Shown here piece by piece: positions 6,901 through 7,350 of a DNA stretch of 7,350 bases. A model generated the notes under the pieces. It did not search any database. It saw only the letters and a program-made list of their open reading frames with translations, and was not told the origin of the DNA. The stretch is from an uncultured Aquincola sp. (GTDB lineage Bacteria > Pseudomonadota > Gammaproteobacteria > Burkholderiales > Burkholderiaceae), in the NCBI GenBank assembly GCA_937883885.1, contig CAKZXL010000293.1, positions 1 to 7,350 of the forward strand, read 5' to 3'. How positions within the stretch are numbered: position 1 is the first letter of the stretch; every line of letters starts with the position of its first letter. Made by a program: the position numbers and the translations under genes.

Positions 6901-7052
6901 GTGTAGACGTTGACCTGGATCGGCGTGACGTCCGGAAAGGCATCGACCGGGACCTGGCGAAACGCCTGCACCCCGAGACCGATGACGATCAGGAAGGCGA
7001 CGATGACCAGGACCTTGTATCGAAGCGAGGCATCGACAATGGCGTTGAGCAT
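3921..7052 (-). CDS. czcA: Heavy-metal efflux RND pump, CzcA family
   Basis: This complete 1043-residue inner-membrane pump is normal length for the HME-RND family and is driven by proton influx. The first membrane segment is at about 14-31. The first porter region (about 32-335) is followed by membrane segments 2-6 (about 340-500), a seventh at 530-550, the second porter region (550-860) and segments 8-12 (865-1020). The fourth segment has the proton-relay acidic residue D404 in GTGMMVDGAVVMVEN. Other family hallmarks are QPIQSRVEELISGVR (658-672) and LRPVLMTA near 965-971. By my alignment from memory, the three CusA copper-binding Met positions are filled by other residues (for example Glu in RVEEL where CusA has RIDML). 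This favours Zn/Co/Cd/Ni over Cu/Ag. The start at 7052 is 15 bases after the adaptor gene, and a weak GAGAAAGA precedes it. The stop overlaps the PII-like gene start. Confidence 0.97.
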   Translation of the reverse strand: MLNAIVDASLRYKVLVIVAFLIVIGLGVQAFRQVPVDAFPDVTPIQVNVYTESPGLAAEDVEKLLTAPIEGALAGLAGVQEVRSVSLFGLSYVGVYFDDSVDIYFARRLVGEKLQDVKGRLPQGYGEPVLGPNSSGLGQVFWYTVESADKNLSSMDLRTLHDWTVRLILRTAPGLDDVLSWGGDEKQFQVQIDPNALVKYRLSFKQVMETITANNKQVGGQSINLGREQYLVRGLGLVASVADIGGIVVAERGGAPIRIRDVAKVVEAPAPRFGAVTRDGKEAVLGMALSRVNTNAKEVVDAVKRKLAIAQAALPNGVTLKPVYDRTEIVEKALKTSESALVEGAILVAIILFLFLGEFRSAIVVIVTLPLSMLIAFILMQRFGLSANLMSLAGLAIGTGMMVDGAVVMVENAFRLLSHARESGKPINKTHVMLEAAREVVNPIAFAILIIIVVFLPLFSLTGLEGKLFKPMALTITFAMAGSLVLSLTLVPVLAALILKPKEEKDTFLVRWAKKLYAPLLDWALERKKLVIGSAVALLAGSLALFPLLGKEFMPTLQEGAIMFRVSGIPSSSLDESLRVANVADAALRRQFPQMRSSLAMIGRAERGESTDVSYMEILVDMKPRQEWPKAQTYAEVASEMQEVMEKAVPTVVFSATQPIQSRVEELISGVRATLALKIYGEDLAVLDRLTAQVKTVLEKVPGVTDLSAEANKGKPQLVIKVNREAASRYGINADEILEVVQAGVGGSTVSSLIDGTKRFDIAVRLSDKFRLDPEAIGSVPIRTAEGALVPFSQVATLELDEGYSFVRRESLQRYSVLQMDVKGRDVDSFVKEADAQLKQAVQLPTGYWVEWGGAFENQQRALARLALIVPLTIGLIFLLLYTAFNSLRHATIIIANVPFAVIGGIIGLFVTGQYVSVPSAIGFIAVFGVAMLNGIVLVSFLNDQRRHGLSVREAVRQGAALRLRPVLMTASVAILGLIPMLLSTGVGAETQRPLATVVVGGLITSTALTLLLLPLIYEWAELRAERRRQPLSVPAIEEGATP

Positions 7053-7067
7053 GATGGGTGATCTTTC

Positions 7068-7350
7068 TCAGTGGCCTTCGCCGATTTGCGACTTCAGCAG
7101 CCGCGCCTTCAGGGCGTAGGCCCCTTCGGCGACCACTTGGTCGCCGGCCTTCAGTCCGGCCTTGACCACCGTGCGTCCGCCGACCTTGTCCCCGGGTTCG
7201 ATGGCCCGCGGCTCGAAGCCGCCGCCTTCTACCACGAACACCGTGGGCTGCCCTTGCAGCAGCAGAATCGCCGCGCTGGGCACCGACAGCGCCGGCGCAC
7301 GCGCCGCACCGGTCTCGATCGTGGCGCTTGCGAACATCTCCGGCTTGAGC
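7068..7350 (-). CDS. czcB: Periplasmic adaptor (membrane fusion protein) of the RND pump, C-terminal part (partial)
   Basis: These are the last 94 codons of the adaptor that links the RND pump to its outer-membrane channel. The frame continues beyond the right edge. The visible part begins LKPEMFASATIE, matching the beta-barrel motif (L.PGMFA) of CzcB/CusB-type adaptors. It continues through VPSAAILLLQGQPTVFVVEGG into the membrane-proximal domain, including GLKAGDQVVAEGAYALKARL, and ends in a short GEGH tail. The Met at 7337 lies inside that motif and is not a start. Glu replaces the usual Gly in the L.PGMFA motif, a small deviation. It is the first visible gene of the efflux operon and stops 15 bases before the pump start. 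The czcB symbol follows from the CzcA-like pump; cusB or cnrB types cannot be excluded from this fragment. Confidence 0.9.
   Translation of the reverse strand, partial: LKPEMFASATIETGAARAPALSVPSAAILLLQGQPTVFVVEGGGFEPRAIEPGDKVGGRTVVKAGLKAGDQVVAEGAYALKARLLKSQIGEGH

Overview
The window is GC-rich, tightly packed DNA that looks like the chromosome or a large replicon of a betaproteobacterium, most likely of the order Burkholderiales. The reasons are the GC-rich codon use, a DUF4148 exported protein (a family common in that order), and a CDF transporter whose motifs match the Cupriavidus-type CzcD as I remember it. The theme is heavy-metal sensing and efflux. No rRNA, tRNA, CRISPR array, insertion sequence or integrase is visible.

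Reading right to left on the minus strand, the right half is one metal-efflux operon. It starts with the C-terminal end of a periplasmic adaptor (CzcB/CusB type, cut by the window edge). A complete CzcA-type RND pump follows, then a PII-like regulatory protein whose start codon overlaps the pump stop (ATGA), then a CDF (CzcD-type) transporter. The adaptor and pump, with an outer-membrane factor presumably encoded beyond the window, would move divalent cations across both membranes. CzcD would move cytoplasmic cation to the periplasm, and the PII-like protein probably tunes the system. The promoter of this operon is outside the window.

The middle (about 1690-2597) holds two small minus-strand genes I cannot name: a 147-residue soluble protein with a near-perfect ribosome binding site, and a 70-residue single-pass membrane protein with a very basic tail. 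A perfect 8-bp inverted repeat lies just after the first of them.

The left end is a metal-type two-component system on the minus strand: a CusR/IrlR-like response regulator overlapping (ATGA) a sensor histidine kinase that runs off the window. Divergent from it, across a 149-bp intergenic region, is a small exported DUF4148 protein. Its leader holds two hairpins, one of them an exact C(UUCG)G tetraloop. The simplest reading is that the two-component system senses a metal in the periplasm and controls the divergent gene and perhaps the efflux operon. That link is inferred from position only.

The least ordinary elements are the translationally coupled, divergent PII-like protein with histidine-rich segments and an altered nucleotide-binding loop, the structured leader of the DUF4148 gene, and the two orphan small genes between the regulators and the pump operon.
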